Below are positions 35,030 to 47,168 of a stretch of 64,000 nucleotides of DNA, in pieces (the stretch's first letter is position 1; every line of letters starts with the position of its first letter). The stretch is taken from contig CM044320.1 of NCBI GenBank assembly GCA_024291935.2, positions 47,992,001 through 48,056,000 on the forward strand. Reading direction: 5' to 3'. The stretch comes from Okapia johnstoni. Its lineage: Eukaryota > Chordata > Mammalia > Artiodactyla > Giraffidae. Both the position numbers and the translations under genes were made by a program. A model generated the notes under the pieces. It worked only from the letters and a program-made list of their open reading frames with translations. It was not told where the DNA came from and searched no databases.

Positions 35030-35345
35030 TTGGTGTGATGACAATAATATTTATTATGTACTTATTCTGTGCTAGGCATTGTGCTAAGTGCTTTACATGT
35101 ACTTAATTATCACAGCCCAGACCTTTAAGAAAGGTCCAATTATCTCTTTTTTAGAAATACAGAAACTGAGATGTAGAGAGGCTTAAATCATTTGCTTAGT
35201 CATTTATTAATGCACTCATTGTATATTTGCGGGCATAGTATTTATAGCTGCAAGTAGCTACTTGCCTACATTCAAACAGCTAGAAAGTAAGAGCTGGGAT
35301 TCCAATTCTGATCTGTTAACTGGTTGCAATCTTCTGTCCCGTTGC
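35030..35345 (-). repeat. MIR SINE
   Basis: GTGCTAGGCATTGTGCTAAG, then GAAACTGAGATGTAGAGAGG and GTAAGAGCTGGGATTCCAA in order: MIR in reverse orientation, with an insert or diverged segment in the middle. Confidence 0.82.
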
Positions 35346-37094
35346 ACCATCTGATCTGAATAAGAGGTGTGTTTACATCATTTTCAAGTGAGAGATTACA
35401 GTGTCTTCTTTATAGCTATTTGAAAATTTAGTTTTTCGATTTGTGTTCTCTTCTTTACCATGCCATTTCTATTTAATATGATGTATTTTATGTGATAAAC
35501 TCCAGGGATAAAGTACATATTCATACATGAAGGGCCATTTTCTCCCAAGTTAAGATCAATTTCCAAACTGGGATGTTACTTGTTTATAGCAGCTATTAAA
35601 CCTGTGGTCTTTGTTTAGTTAAAACCTTAAACAAGAACCAAAACCACTCTGTTTCCCTCCAAAAAAAAAAAAAATTGAACTTCAGCTGTTACTTTTTGAA
35701 CTTGAAATGAACTGGAGGGAAAAGAAAACCTGGTGGGTTTGGGTTTGTCTGGGTTTTTTTTGTTGGGGGAGGGCCATTGAGGGGGTTTTTGTTTTAATTT
35801 TTTCACCTAATCTGCTCTGAACCAAACCCAAACAGTAACTTCAGTCACAGCTAAACTCAAATGGAAATTAAATTTGAAACCAATAGGGGTCTTTCTTCAT
35901 CACTAATACTGGTTTTAGAGTTCTTTGATAAAGAGAAAAGTGAAGAACTTAGCTTTTAAAAAACTTTCTGGATACTGAACTACTTTGTAACTCTTCTAAT
36001 GACTAGAACCAGGATAGGAGAAAAATTAGAAGATGGAGAAAGGAAAGTAGTTGAATCTGACCCAAGTTACAGAGTTACTCCAGGTCGTTGCCTCTTCCCT
36101 CACAAGTCTCCAGTAAGCATTTCTGTTCTGGTCCTAATCAGCAAAATCTTGTGGTAGTCCATTGGGACAGGGATTGCAGATTTTAAATAGGAAGTACATG
36201 GAGAACAGCGCAAGTTCTGTGCATAGCACAGATAAGACTAAGTGGAAGTTTAACCTTATTGTGAATTTTGAAGTTAAAGGTATTCAGCAAACAGGGCAAT
36301 CAGGTGTATTTGACTCAGACTTGTAACATGCCTAGAATACTGGGATTTTAGTCATTTCTAAATATTCTAAAACATTTCTTAAAAAAAAAAAACAAACAAA
36401 CTTTAAATACAAGCAAAAGCTCTGAGAATTTTCACATGACCTAAAAAAAAATTTAGTGCTTATCTTCTATGTCCAGTTTTTAGGCCCACCATCAGACTTC
36501 ACCTTAAACCAAATAAGGTTTTGCTGAAAACCCTATTTACTGCTACAACTTTTACAACTGCTTTTAAAACTTTTACAACTGCTGGATTTAAGTGTCAGAT
36601 GAAGCTTAGTAAAACCATCAGTTGCTTCTCTCTCTGGCTTCTAGGACATACTCAACCCAAAATGAGGTACCCGGAGATCCATTCATTTAAAATACTGTTT
36701 CTCTTTTAAAGAACTGGATCTGCAAACTGGATATTTTACAAACCTGAAGTCCCACAGTACTTTTTTTCCCATGTTCAACTATTAGCTCCATATTTCTTCC
36801 TCTTTTTTTTTTTTTTTTTCACTTGAGTGAAATGCACTGCCTTGCAAATAGGTGGATGGTGCATCAAGAACTCTTCAACTTAATCTGACAAACTAGGAGC
36901 CTTGTAAATTCCCCTGTTGTCCCAACTCAAGATATTTCAGGTTTGCTTTAAATCCTTATAAAGAGGATGGATGGTTAAATGGATGGGAAAGTAGACAAAC
37001 CTTTCTTGTTTCCTCTTTGCTGAAACTTTCAGAGATGGGGACAATTACTGTTATTGATCATGTTACTTATATCCATAGTCTTCTACATTTCAGA

Positions 37095-37312
37095 ATAGTG
37101 GTTCTCAACCAGGGAACATTTGACAACGTCTAGAGACATTTTAGTTGTTGCAGTTGGGGAGTTTTTGTGGCAATTAGTGGGTGGAGGTCAGAGATTCTGC
37201 TAACTATCCTATAGTGCACATGATAGACCTTTATAACAAAGAATTATCCAGTCCAAAATAGAGCCAGTCAATAGAGCTCAGTCAATAGAGCCAAGACTGA
37301 GAAACCTGCTTT
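37095..37312 (+). repeat. hAT-Charlie type non-autonomous DNA element (MER20-like)
   Basis: AGTGGTTCTCAACCAGGGAA at the start and ACTGAGAAACCTG at the end are matching inverted termini. The interior CATTTGACAACGTCTAGAGA and ACAAAGAATTATCCAGTCC follows the known mammalian MITE. Subfamily name uncertain. Confidence 0.65.
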
Positions 37313-37633
37313 CTGGTGGTCTAGGAGTCTAGAAGGAAAATGCAGAAGACATAAACATCATAGAAATGAGCTTTAGCAGCCCATAAATGAAACCAGGTGT
37401 ATTTTGTCAAGTGACAGTGGCTTTTTAGAAAGTACATATTTATGTGTGTTACAGCAGTAATTACATGGGAACAGACTCAAAAACATTTATTAGGCTGAAT
37501 AATCTTTGAAAAGCAGGGGTTCTTAATTTTGCCATGAATCCTTTGGCAGTCTAGTGAAATAAAATTAATGTTTTTAAATGCATAAAATAAAATATGTGGG
37601 ATCATAAAAGATATCAAGTACATACTTTAAAAT

Positions 37634-37759
37634 GGAGAAGGACATGGCAACCCACTCCAGTATTCTTGCCTGGAGAATCTCATGGGCAGAGGAGCCTAGC
37701 AGGTTACAGTCCATGGAGTCACAAATAGTCAGACATGACTGAGCGACTAACACACAACA
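37634..37759 (+). repeat. BovA-type SINE monomer
   Basis: GGAGAAGGACATGGCAACCC to GACTGAGCGACTAACACAC: the BovA body without a tRNA head. Confidence 0.85.
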
Positions 37760-38062
37760 CATATATATGGCTAATTTAATGGTATAGAATAACTAGAGCA
37801 TGGTAAGCTCTTGGTTCTTGTTTATCTTGGGTTTTGATGGTTGATTCCTTTGCTTTTTTAGTATTCTTATTTTTTCTCTTTGTTTTAATTCTTCCCGACA
37901 TTAACTACTTATCTTCCAATTTCATCTTTTTTTACTTTTCAAACTTGGAAAGTTTGAATTCAGGACTAATTGTATATATTTATGTGTTTAAGTAATATAT
38001 AAAGGCAGACCCTGCTCCTTTCTGTTTGGGGCTAGTCTTTAATCCTGTGTTCTGTGAAGAAT

Positions 38063-38170
38063 TCCTTCATTCAGCAACAAGTAATTATTGGGCTCCTTTT
38101 AAGTGTCAAGTACTGCTTTGGGCACAAGGGGTGTAACAGTGAATAAAAAACTCTGTCTTCAGAGTTTACA
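38063..38170 (+). repeat. Ancient L2-type fragment
   Basis: TAATTATTGGGCTCC, CAAGTACTGCTTTGGGCAC and GTTTACATTCTGGTCCC fit the widespread mammalian L2 3'-end block. Old and short. Confidence 0.5.
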
Positions 38171-38411
38171 TTCTGGTCCCAGTGATTGATTATGGCTCTG
38201 ACAATGAGTTTCATAAGACTGAAAATGTAACTTCTTCTTCTCTATGAATACAGTTTTATAAAATAACCATGAAACATGCTAATGAAGATAATTGAATACT
38301 TGAGTTTCAATTCTTACTCATGTAAATAAGAGAGTAGTGTATTAGAAAATCACAAATATTTAAACCATAATTTTTAACTTTATCCTTTTGTTTCTAATCT
38401 TTCTTTTTCAG

Positions 38412-38477
38412 AAACTAGCAGACCTTTCTCTTCGTATCCAGCAGATTGAAACAACTCTCAATATTTTAGATGCAAAG
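38412..38477 (+). CDS. WASHC3: WASHC3 coding exon 3 (coiled coil)
   Basis: 66 bp, acceptor AG 38410-38411 after a T-rich tract, donor GT 38478. Encodes KLADLSLRIQQIETTLNILD then AK. Leu/Ile spacing (L..L.L.I..I...L.IL) gives the coiled-coil heptads for which CCDC53 was named. Identical to recalled human. Confidence 0.97.
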
Positions 38478-39117
38478 GTTTGTGTTTCTGAATAATTTAT
38501 AGGATAAACTTGCTCTACATGTATCAACTTTCTCAGTCGCCTTTAACTTTAATTGTTTTTAGAATGAATTCAGTTTAGCTCCTGCATCCATGAGGTGGTG
38601 CAGTGCTTTCATTTGTTTAATTTATTATAATTGCAAAGGAAATAATCTGCATTATGAACCACTAACTGAGTCTGTTTAAATATACACATGGGTTGAGGTT
38701 TCTTTCATTATTTAATCAAAAACATAATGAGTAACATGTTAACAAATTGAATGTTATATAGTTTGCTTCATTTAATGGAAAAGTCACAGTTACCTTAATA
38801 GTAGTCATTGATAACACAGGAAAAATTCTATAAAATTTTACATGTCTCCAGAACAAAATTTGGAGAAAATCTCAGCTATTTTCCATTTATAAATATATTA
38901 AATGCTAGCAAGTAGTACCAATTCTGATGTCAGAAATCGCAAAAGGTAACTGTCATATAAAAGCAAAAATAGAAGGTTGTTTCTACTTGAAAGCTTGCAG
39001 GTTTTGTGTGCTTTTCTTGTATATAAAATAATGGAGATGCTAATATATTTTTGTGACTTTGTTCTTTTATCAAAAAAAAATTGACCTGAAAAAATATTTA
39101 TTGACTATTTATAATCC

Positions 39118-39167
39118 ACGGGATTGACAAGAGTTGTACACAACTGAGCGACTGACCTGAACTGAAG
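39118..39167 (+). repeat. BovB/BovA tail remnant
   Basis: Only the terminal ~50 bases remain: ACACAACTGAGCGACTGACC then TGAACTGAAGG. Confidence 0.6.
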
Positions 39168-39879
39168 GAAGTGAAATGATTTAATATCTTCTAGCATAGG
39201 GGTCAGAATGTCTGGTTTGGGCTTTCTACATCTTCCTGTGGTCTTCAGCTGCTGTATTTCCCTCAGAACATTTCTTTAGCTTGTAATTTAGGATATTTGG
39301 CCTTGAACATGTTCAAAAGAGTCTCTTAGCAGCCATACCCACTTGAAACTATTTGGGCCATGGTCACAGTGCTAAATACTGTCGCTAGTCAACAGTTTTC
39401 AATGAATATTGCTGCTTTAGATCTTATTGCCATTGCTTTTTCATTATTCTTTATTATGAATGTGTGTATTATTTTAATATTTGTGGAATTCTTAAGTTAG
39501 AGTCCATGGTCACAGGTTAAGTTGCCATGTGGACAGATTAACCTTAATTATTTCCATGACCATAGAATTAATCCTCAAAGTTAGCCAAACATTTGACAGA
39601 TGTGTGTCACTGATATAAGGATGAAATCAGAAAAGAATGTTTGCATGGATCTTGGAAATCCAACCTAAAATGCTTGACCACTGACATCATGCTCATTTTT
39701 TTTGTATGGAAAATAACACATTTTAGTAACAATTCAGTGATATTACTAAAGAAAGAAGAAAAGAATAAGCTGCATCATATGTTAACATATGGCAAGAGTT
39801 TTCTCATTTCCCAGATTATTCAAATTTAAAATGTGCTACAGAGCACATTTTGAAAGGGAACAAAATATTTAATCAAAAT

Positions 39880-40018
39880 CTTTTTACAACTTTGGGACAT
39901 AAGTTTTCTCATTGCCACTTTACAGGTAAGAAAATTGAGGCCTAGGAAGGTTTGCACAGGGTTACATATGTTGTGACTTAAACCTGGCAATCTGACTCCA
40001 AAGCCCATGCTCTCATTC
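39880..40018 (-). repeat. MIR SINE
   Basis: CACTTTACAGGTAAGAAAAT, GAGGCCTAGGAAGGTTTGC and GACTCCAAAGCCCATGCTC: reverse-oriented MIR. Confidence 0.75.
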
Positions 40019-40237
40019 CTTACATTAGGATTCCTTATTAAAAAAAATAATAATAATTCCTGAGAAAGAATGGTGACAAGCTACATTAGATTAGTGAGAA
40101 ATTTTTCAAAAATATTTTATTTGTCCATGCCTTTCACTTTTAAGTAGTTTATGGCACAAAGAATTTCAACCAAAGATGAGATTTTATAAACCCACTTCTA
40201 TAGCTTAAAACCTTAAGAAAACTATTTTAAACACACA

Positions 40238-40531
40238 CATACTTAGAGGAGAAGGCAGTGGCACCCCACTCCAGTACTCTTGCCTGGAAAATCCCATGGA
40301 CGGAGGAGCCTGGTAGGCTGCAGTCCATGGGGTCGAGAAGAATCGGACATGACCGAGTGGCTTCATTTTCACTTTTCACTTGAATGCATTGGAGAAGGAA
40401 ATGGCAAGCCACTCCAGTGTTCTTGCCTGGAGAATCCCAGGGACAGAGGAGCCTGGTGAGCTGCCATCTATGGGGTCGCACAGAGTCGGACACAACTGAA
40501 GCGACTTAGCAGCAGCAGCAGCATACTTAGA
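40238..40531 (+). repeat. BOV-A2 SINE (BovA dimer) with 10-bp TSD
   Basis: Two BovA monomers in tandem (GGCACCCCACTCCAGTACTC and GGCAAGCCACTCCAGTGTTC), the linker CACTTTTCACTTGAATGCA, and tail GCGACTTAGCAGCAGCAGCA. CATACTTAGA flanks it at 40238-40247 and 40522-40531. It lies only about 60 bases upstream of WASHC3 exon 4. Confidence 0.94.
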
Positions 40532-40592
40532 AACTTAGTCTTTAAAGATTTAATATTATCCTCATATACCAACATTAATTCTTTCCTCTCAG

Positions 40593-40700
40593 TTATCATC
40601 TATCCCGGGCCTAGATGATGTCACATTTGAAGTATCTCCTGTAAATGTCACTACGATCACAAATGGAACACATTCTGAAGCCATTTCAGAGCAATCACAG
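40593..40700 (+). CDS. WASHC3: WASHC3 coding exon 4
   Basis: 108 bp, acceptor AG 40591-40592, donor GT 40701. Encodes LSSIPGLDDVTFEVSPVNVT then TITNGTHSEAISEQSQ. This linker is the least conserved part: recalled human has DVTVEVSPLNVTSVTNGAHP, so substitutions cluster here while exons 1-3 are unchanged. Confidence 0.95.
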
Positions 40701-41309
40701 GTATGTAATTAAGTTCCAGGAAGCATGAGCACATCTTCTTGGGTGAACCAGATAGACCAAATCTGCAGGTTCAAATAAAGAAGTTAAATAAAAATGTAGC
40801 ACTTTGACTAGTAATATTTTAAGCTTTAAGATAAAAAATAAAGTTTGAAAAAAGTTACTAGCTTTTTCATTTTGTTATTCTGAACAGTTTCCTGAAGTTA
40901 ATATTTTTCTTGCCTATAAAAAAGAAAATTGACCTATACAGGACTAGGAATAATCTTGAATATAACTACTTTCTTCAAGTTCACTCTGGAAACTTTTTTC
41001 TTAGTTCTTATAAGAAATGTGTCTTTTAAATGTTTTAGTATGACACTTTCACACATGAATAAAAACAGAATAGTACAATGACTACCTAAGTGCCCATTAC
41101 CTGGATTCGCCAGTTAAAATTTTGTTGCAGTTGCTTCATCTGTCTTTTTTTGTCACTGAAGTGAATTCCAGGCATCATGTCTTTTCACCCATGTATAATT
41201 CCCTGAGCATTTTTGAAAAGTTCTGACATTTTCTTGTATAACCACAATGCCTTTATCATATACAGTATAATGAGCAATAATTCCTTGATAATATCTGACT
41301 CTTTGTTAC

Positions 41310-41462
41310 CAAAACTCTGCTCCATGGGCCAGCAACCTACCTGAGGACTTGTTAGAAATACAGAATCTCAGGTTCCACCCCAGACTCACTGAATCAGAAT
41401 CTTCATTTTAACAAGATCTGTATGTGATTTGAAGGCTGTTCAAATTTGAGAGGTCCTGATCT
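41310..41462 (-). repeat. MER5A-like hAT element
   Basis: GACTTGTTAGAAATACAGAA, CTCAGGTTCCACCCCAGAC and TCACTGAATCAGAATCTTC follow MER5A in reverse orientation. Confidence 0.75.
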
Positions 41463-41849
41463 AAGAAACAGCACATGTCTAAAAAACTGTGTTTGGGAAG
41501 TTGATTTTGTTCAAATCAGCGTCCTTGTAAGGCCCACACTCTATGTTTGGCTCTTATGTTTTAACATTCACTTATGCTCTGTATAAATTTAAATTGTGTA
41601 TTACTTTTTATTTCAAGAAATAAAAATTCTTCATTGTTCAAGAATAATCACTAATGTATCTCAGTGAGGTATTAAAATCCAAAATAAAATAATCACTAAA
41701 ATGGTGGTCTAACAAGTAATAGCAAACAAGCAGACTTCCTATGTATATGGAATTTTGCATTTGTACCTGGAGGTACTTTTTATGGTATATCTTTTAGATA
41801 TAATGATGTTGACCGTGATTATAATACCTCCCATGTAAAGGTTTCTGAC

Positions 41850-42075
41850 TGTATGTGTGGTGTACTAAGTGCTTTTTATAAATTAACTCATTTAATTCTC
41901 ACAACAGCCCTATGAAGTAAATACTTTTAACAATTCTATTAATACTTTACAGATATGTCAAATGAGGTACACAGAGGTTAACTGGTTGAAGGTCAAACAA
42001 TAAATGTAAGAGCTAGAATTTTTACCCAAACAATCTGGTGTCAAGAATCCTATCTCTTATCTGCTACACTGCACT
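41850..42075 (-). repeat. MIR SINE
   Basis: ACTCATTTAATTCTCACAAC, GAGGTACACAGAGGTTAACT and GAAGGTCAAACAATAAATG: reverse MIR. Confidence 0.82.
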
Positions 42076-42108
42076 GTCTCTAGCTCCTGTGTTGAACTCA
42101 TAAAACAT

Positions 42109-42215
42109 AACCCACTCCAGTATTCTTGCATGGAAAATTTCATGGACAGAGGAGTCTGGTGGGTTACAGTCCATGGGATCACAAAGAGTCAGCCACAACT
42201 GAGCAACTGAGCACA
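42109..42215 (+). repeat. BovA-derived SINE, 5' truncated
   Basis: AACCCACTCCAGTATTCTTG to CAACTGAGCAACTGAGCAC. It abuts the end of the MIR copy. Confidence 0.82.
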
Positions 42216-42294
42216 TATGGTCTAAGGCTCTGTGTGGGAGAAGCCATATATTTAGAAATATTATATATTTGGCGGATGAAATAGATGACTGTTT

Positions 42295-42533
42295 ACTTAA
42301 CAATTAGGGCTTCCCTGATAGCTCAGTTGTAAAGAATCCACCTGCAATGCAGGAGACCCTGATTTGATTCCTGAGTTGGGAGGATCTCCTGGAAACGGGA
42401 AAGGCTACCCACTCCAGTATTCTGGCCTAGAGATTTCCATGGACTTCTCTGGCTTAGAGAGGTCCATGGGGTCGCAATGAGTCAAACACGACTGAGTGAC
42501 TTTCACTTCACTTCACTTCACTTAACAATTAGG
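42295..42533 (+). repeat. Bov-tA SINE with 14-bp TSD
   Basis: Full SINE from GGCTTCCCTGATAGCTCAG to a (CACTT)n tail. ACTTAACAATTAGG is at 42295-42308 and 42520-42533, an exact duplication. Confidence 0.93.
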
Positions 42534-44823
42534 TATTAGAAAATTTAACATCCATTTAATTGACATAACAAATTCCTTTGCGATGATCACTGGAATATAT
42601 ATAATATACAAAAATAAATTCAGATGTTTAGAGGAGTTTCACTTTACAGGGTTTTATCAATTAAAGATGAACCATCCTTTTACTAAAACAAGGCATATGT
42701 AAAAACTGTTACATGTTTCCATTCTACCTAGTAGTTATTCTTTGGTGGATACTAACCATTATTATGTTTCTATAAATTTATAAAATGATATCTGACTTTC
42801 AGTATTAACTTTTCCAGGTGTTACTATGCATGCCCATATATAATATGTATTTAAAACTTGTGCTGTTGTATTGGTCTTGCCTATTTAAGGTCTCAAAAAA
42901 TCAATTATGAGTAATCACAACTGAATTGTCTAAAATTCAGAATTACTTGATATTCTGGCAATTTCATTGAAAAATAGTTATTAATTCATTTGGAGGATTT
43001 ATGAAGTGCTATTGGCTTCCTGAGTTTAAAAAATGTGGTAAAGTTGTGTATTGATTGGCATAATAAGATAACTGTTCAGCATGTTCTTAATATTGAAATC
43101 AACTTTTTATTTCTCTCCATTGTTTTTAATTGGTATATTTTATGTAAAATATTTTGAAATGGACTGAAGTATTGCTTAACACAGAATTTCCATTTACATT
43201 ACAGTCAACTTGCTTATCAGTTAAAAGATAATCATGAACTTTTTTTTAAACCATCCATTCATTGCAATCTCCAATCTATATATGAGTCAAAGACCCAAGG
43301 CTTGCATACTGATTTTTCTGCACCTTTAATTTCATGGTTCAGATCTTATTATTACTCACAGTAGAACATCTAATTGTACAGATTGAGATTAATTTGAGAA
43401 TAAAATGAAGGACAGTTGAGAGATATGATAGAGGATTTAATGGGTCATACAAGTAGCAAAGGTGTAAAACCTGATATAATTAAACCTTGTTGAGGTCTTG
43501 GTTATTAGGCTGAAGTTAAAGGCTGAGTTTTAAAATCCAGTGGTCTTATATGTAATTACCATTTGCTCCATTGTGCTATTGTATGAGTTTATTGTCCTTA
43601 TTTTTTTAAAAGCATACATGGGTCTTGTTGAAATTTTTTGTTTAATTAAATGTTTTGGACATTTTGTAATTAATGTATTTTGCAGATGGATGTGTGTATC
43701 TATATACATATTTACACACACATATATGTGCACTTTTGTACACTTGACACTGTCATATAACTGGAGTAACCTAAAGAATTTGGGGATATTTTACTTGCTT
43801 CAGCATTTAAAAGAGATTTAATTTACATTTGAATTATCTGGGGAAAAACCTTAACATATAATTTATATTCTAATAACTGAATACTGAAAGATATTTTTTT
43901 ATTTATTTACACTTCAGCAGAGATATGCAGACATAAAATTGATATCATTCAGTTAAGGAACTTACCCTTAATGCTAACATACAGTAAGTCACTAAGTAGA
44001 CTTACTATAAATGTTTAGGTTGATAGAAAAATCAAGAACTATATACAGACAGTCTTGGCTTTGCACTTAAATGAAGATAAGATTCTAGTTTGGACGAGTT
44101 ACCGTTTACATGGTACCATGCAAAGTTGAGAACTGCCTATATGATGAAACCATTTTTATCCAAAAAGACCATTCCCCATTATTCTTCATTATAAGTAGTA
44201 TTTATAATCTTAACCACTCTGTGGAGAATGTTAATAAGTCCATTAGTAGCTGAAATATATATAAACATAATTTTGTTTAAGAAATGAGCTTCTCTTCCAC
44301 AAATTCTCCAGGCCTTGCCTTTAGAGATGTTAGAATAGCCATATCCACTTAGAAAAAGATTATTCAATGAATGAGAAGTATAATTGTGTAGATGGTATAG
44401 ATAACCTAGAAAATCGATTTTCTGTCCACTGGAGTTGAACAGTTGACAAATCAAATAGCTTTACTAACTTTATTAAAAGTTTTATTGAAATAATAGGTCC
44501 ATCAATAATTCATGTTTTGTATCCACACTCGAGGGACAGGTAAAGCAAAATTTTAATTTTTAATGCCTTGAATATGTTTGCACTTTTGCAGGAACAATAT
44601 AATGTTGACATTACATGTAACTTCCTCTGCAATCATATTTAAGTATTTGTAAATATTTGGAAACATATATCCTATAATTAAATTATTGGTATTTAAATTT
44701 AGAAATATGATTTTTTTCTGATATTGTTTGCTTTAGAATAATAAAAAGAAACATCCCTTTTAAGTAACATGATGGACCCCTTTTGTGAATTGTCTAAAGA
44801 TTTATACACCATGCTCTCTACAG
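42534..44823. other. WASHC3 intron 4, distal part
   Basis: AT-rich intron. The open frames at 43530-43821 and 44179-44454 have no recognisable domain and no splice support. I see no gene or named repeat here. Confidence 0.55.
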
Positions 44824-44934
44824 CAGAACAGTTTACAAGACTCTGGACCACAGGAAAGTGAAGTAACACCAGAAAATATCTTAACTGTAGCCAAGGATCC
44901 AAGATATGCCAGATATCTCAAAATGGTTCAAGTG
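44824..44934 (+). CDS. WASHC3: WASHC3 coding exon 5
   Basis: 111 bp, acceptor AG 44822-44823, donor GT 44935. Encodes QNSLQDSGPQESEVTPENIL then TVAKDPRYARYLKMVQV. The KDPRYARYLKMVQ block is the conserved WASHC3 motif. A second AG three bases later (44825-44826) makes a NAGNAG acceptor, so a form lacking one Gln is possible. Confidence 0.96.
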
Positions 44935-46489
44935 GTAAGCTAATTTGGTCTGTCTTCTCTGTCTTGCAGCCTCCTTTGAAGTTCTTAACCCTGGAGGTTT
45001 CATTGTTATTTTTTCAATCTGAGAAAACTGCTAAACCAAGTGACCAAGTTTTCTATCCTCTTACTTCTTTCCTATGTTTATTGAATGCCCTGATAAAGAG
45101 CAAGCAAAAGTCAAATCTTTCTAATTAAAACTGATCTCACACTTCAAATTAGTATACTTTGATATAGATTTATGTAAACTTTTTGCCTTTCATAATCTTT
45201 GCAAATCTTGGATGTATCAGATAGAAGAATGAAAGTGAATTATTCACTTAGTACATCATATGACTTTAGCTTAATTTCCTATATTCTTAACACATGGGTT
45301 TTTTGTGTATTTTTATTCTTTATTTCACCTATCAATAGTTTGGTTCACAGAAAAGAGCACAAGTTACTTGGCCATATAAAATAATGCTTTCAATATTATG
45401 ACTTGAGAATGGGTAATTTTTCTAAGAAATCATCATTACATGGAATGATGCAAAAAAATATAACACAATATTTGCTGTTTTGTAACAGCAGAAGTTAGTT
45501 TCTTTTCATTCCTGTAGAAAGTCCTACTATAGTAGTAGAAGGAGCTAACTGTCCTTTTTCAGTTGATCAAAAAATTAATACTTTTGTAAAATTTTGTTAT
45601 CAGGTACAAGAAGTATAATAATGTTAAGTAAGAACAGTTTTGCTGACCTTGGCATTATTTATCACCAAAATAATTTAAAAACAAAGACTGTCTGACAACC
45701 AGAAAGAATAGATTGGCTTATTTAGAAGCTACAGTGGTGACAATGGAGAGAAGAAAGTACACTCACTTTTTCTAGCTTTCAGAAGAAATGGCTTTGTCAC
45801 TTTCAAAATTCTTCATTGACAGTCAAAACTCTGGGTTTTAGGCTTTGGGGAGAAAAAAACAGACTTTGGGGTGAAAATACATAAATTTTTTAAACTAATA
45901 AAGATAAAATGGCGGTAGTTTGAGTGTGAATCATGATAAATGAATTTTTAAAACTAGAACCGATGAAAGCTTAAGCTAAGCTTAAAATATGAACTGTTAA
46001 AAACTATGTCTTTGACTCTTTCAAACAAAACATGAAAAGTTTCAGAGTAACTGTGAAAGGCTTTTTATTTAGTCTCTTCTTGCCTAACTGATATAATTAG
46101 GAAATAGTAAAATCTACTTTGTATCTGTAACACTACCTTGAAATATTTACTAAAAGACCACATCTTAGGGTAATTGTTATATTCTTAATACATTGCCTCA
46201 AATTTTACAAGAACTTGAAAAACTCTCATTCTCCTTTTTCAGTGTAAATTCATTGTGCATTTATTCCACAAATATTTATTAAACACTTGTTCTAAAGTAG
46301 CATATTAAGTATTGTCTAGATTTATTTAGCCAGCTAAGGTTTCCAGACACCACTTGACATTTTTATTTTTGTTATTAATTACTTAGACAAGTTTCATTGC
46401 TTTTCAGAATCTCATATATAACATGTATCATATGTTTGTATGTATATCTGTAAATGGATTCTTTACATATTCATTCTTCTAATCATATA
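44935..46489. other. WASHC3 intron 5, proximal part
   Basis: AT-rich intron. Near 46255-46300 the sequence ACAAATATTTATTAAACACT suggests an old L2/MIR end. No gene seen. Confidence 0.5.
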
Positions 46490-46990
46490 GCTTATCATCT
46501 CACTAAGAATAACAGCCAAAGTCCTTCACAGGCCTGTGAGATCCTATACAATTCAGCTCCCTTATTACCTTTTTAATCTCTTATCTTCACTCACTGTGCT
46601 CCAGCTCTACGGGCCTCCTTGGTGTTCCTTAAATAAATCCATGGACAGTTGCCTAACTCAGGGCCTTTGCATCTGTTCTCTCTCTCTGAAACACTTTTCC
46701 CAAATATCTTTATCATTTTTTCCTTCTCTTACTTCAAATATTTGCAGAAATATTACCTTCTTTCTGGTCCCACTCCTTTGACTCCTTCCCAACTGGATTT
46801 TTCTTCATATGACCATCCAATTATATGCAAAATACTACATATTTTACATACATTATTGGTGTCTCTCCTGCTTCTAGAATATGAACTCCACAAGGGTGGG
46901 GAATTTTTTGTTTACTTTGTTATTCCCAGATCCTAGAACCATACCAGGCACATAGGATTTACCTATGAATGAAAATGAAATGCCACTTTA
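46490..46990 (+). repeat. L2 LINE 3' region
   Basis: In order: CTCACTGTGCTCCAGCTC, CAGGGCCTTTGCATCTG, a degenerate middle, GAATATGAACTCCACAAGG and CCAGGCACATAGGA. This is the L2 3' end in sense orientation. The 81- and 95-codon frames inside are fossil sequence. Confidence 0.75.
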
Positions 46991-47033
46991 ACCTTTGATA
47001 GGTTTTGGTGATAGATTACTTTTTTTACACTAG

Positions 47034-47168
47034 CTCAGTGGTCTTTAAAGTAAGAAACTTTCTGGATACAGGTTGCTAGTTCCCACCCATTAAACGAGAA
47101 TCTCTGCAGTTGAGACTTGGAGCCAGAGCATATGTGTTTTGGAAAATGCTCTTCTGATTAAGAACTGT
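47034..47168 (-). repeat. MER5A-like fragment
   Basis: CTCAGTGGTCTTTAAAGT near the start, CCATTAAACGAGAATCTCTG inside and GATTAAGAACTG at the end resemble a degraded MER5A. Confidence 0.45.
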
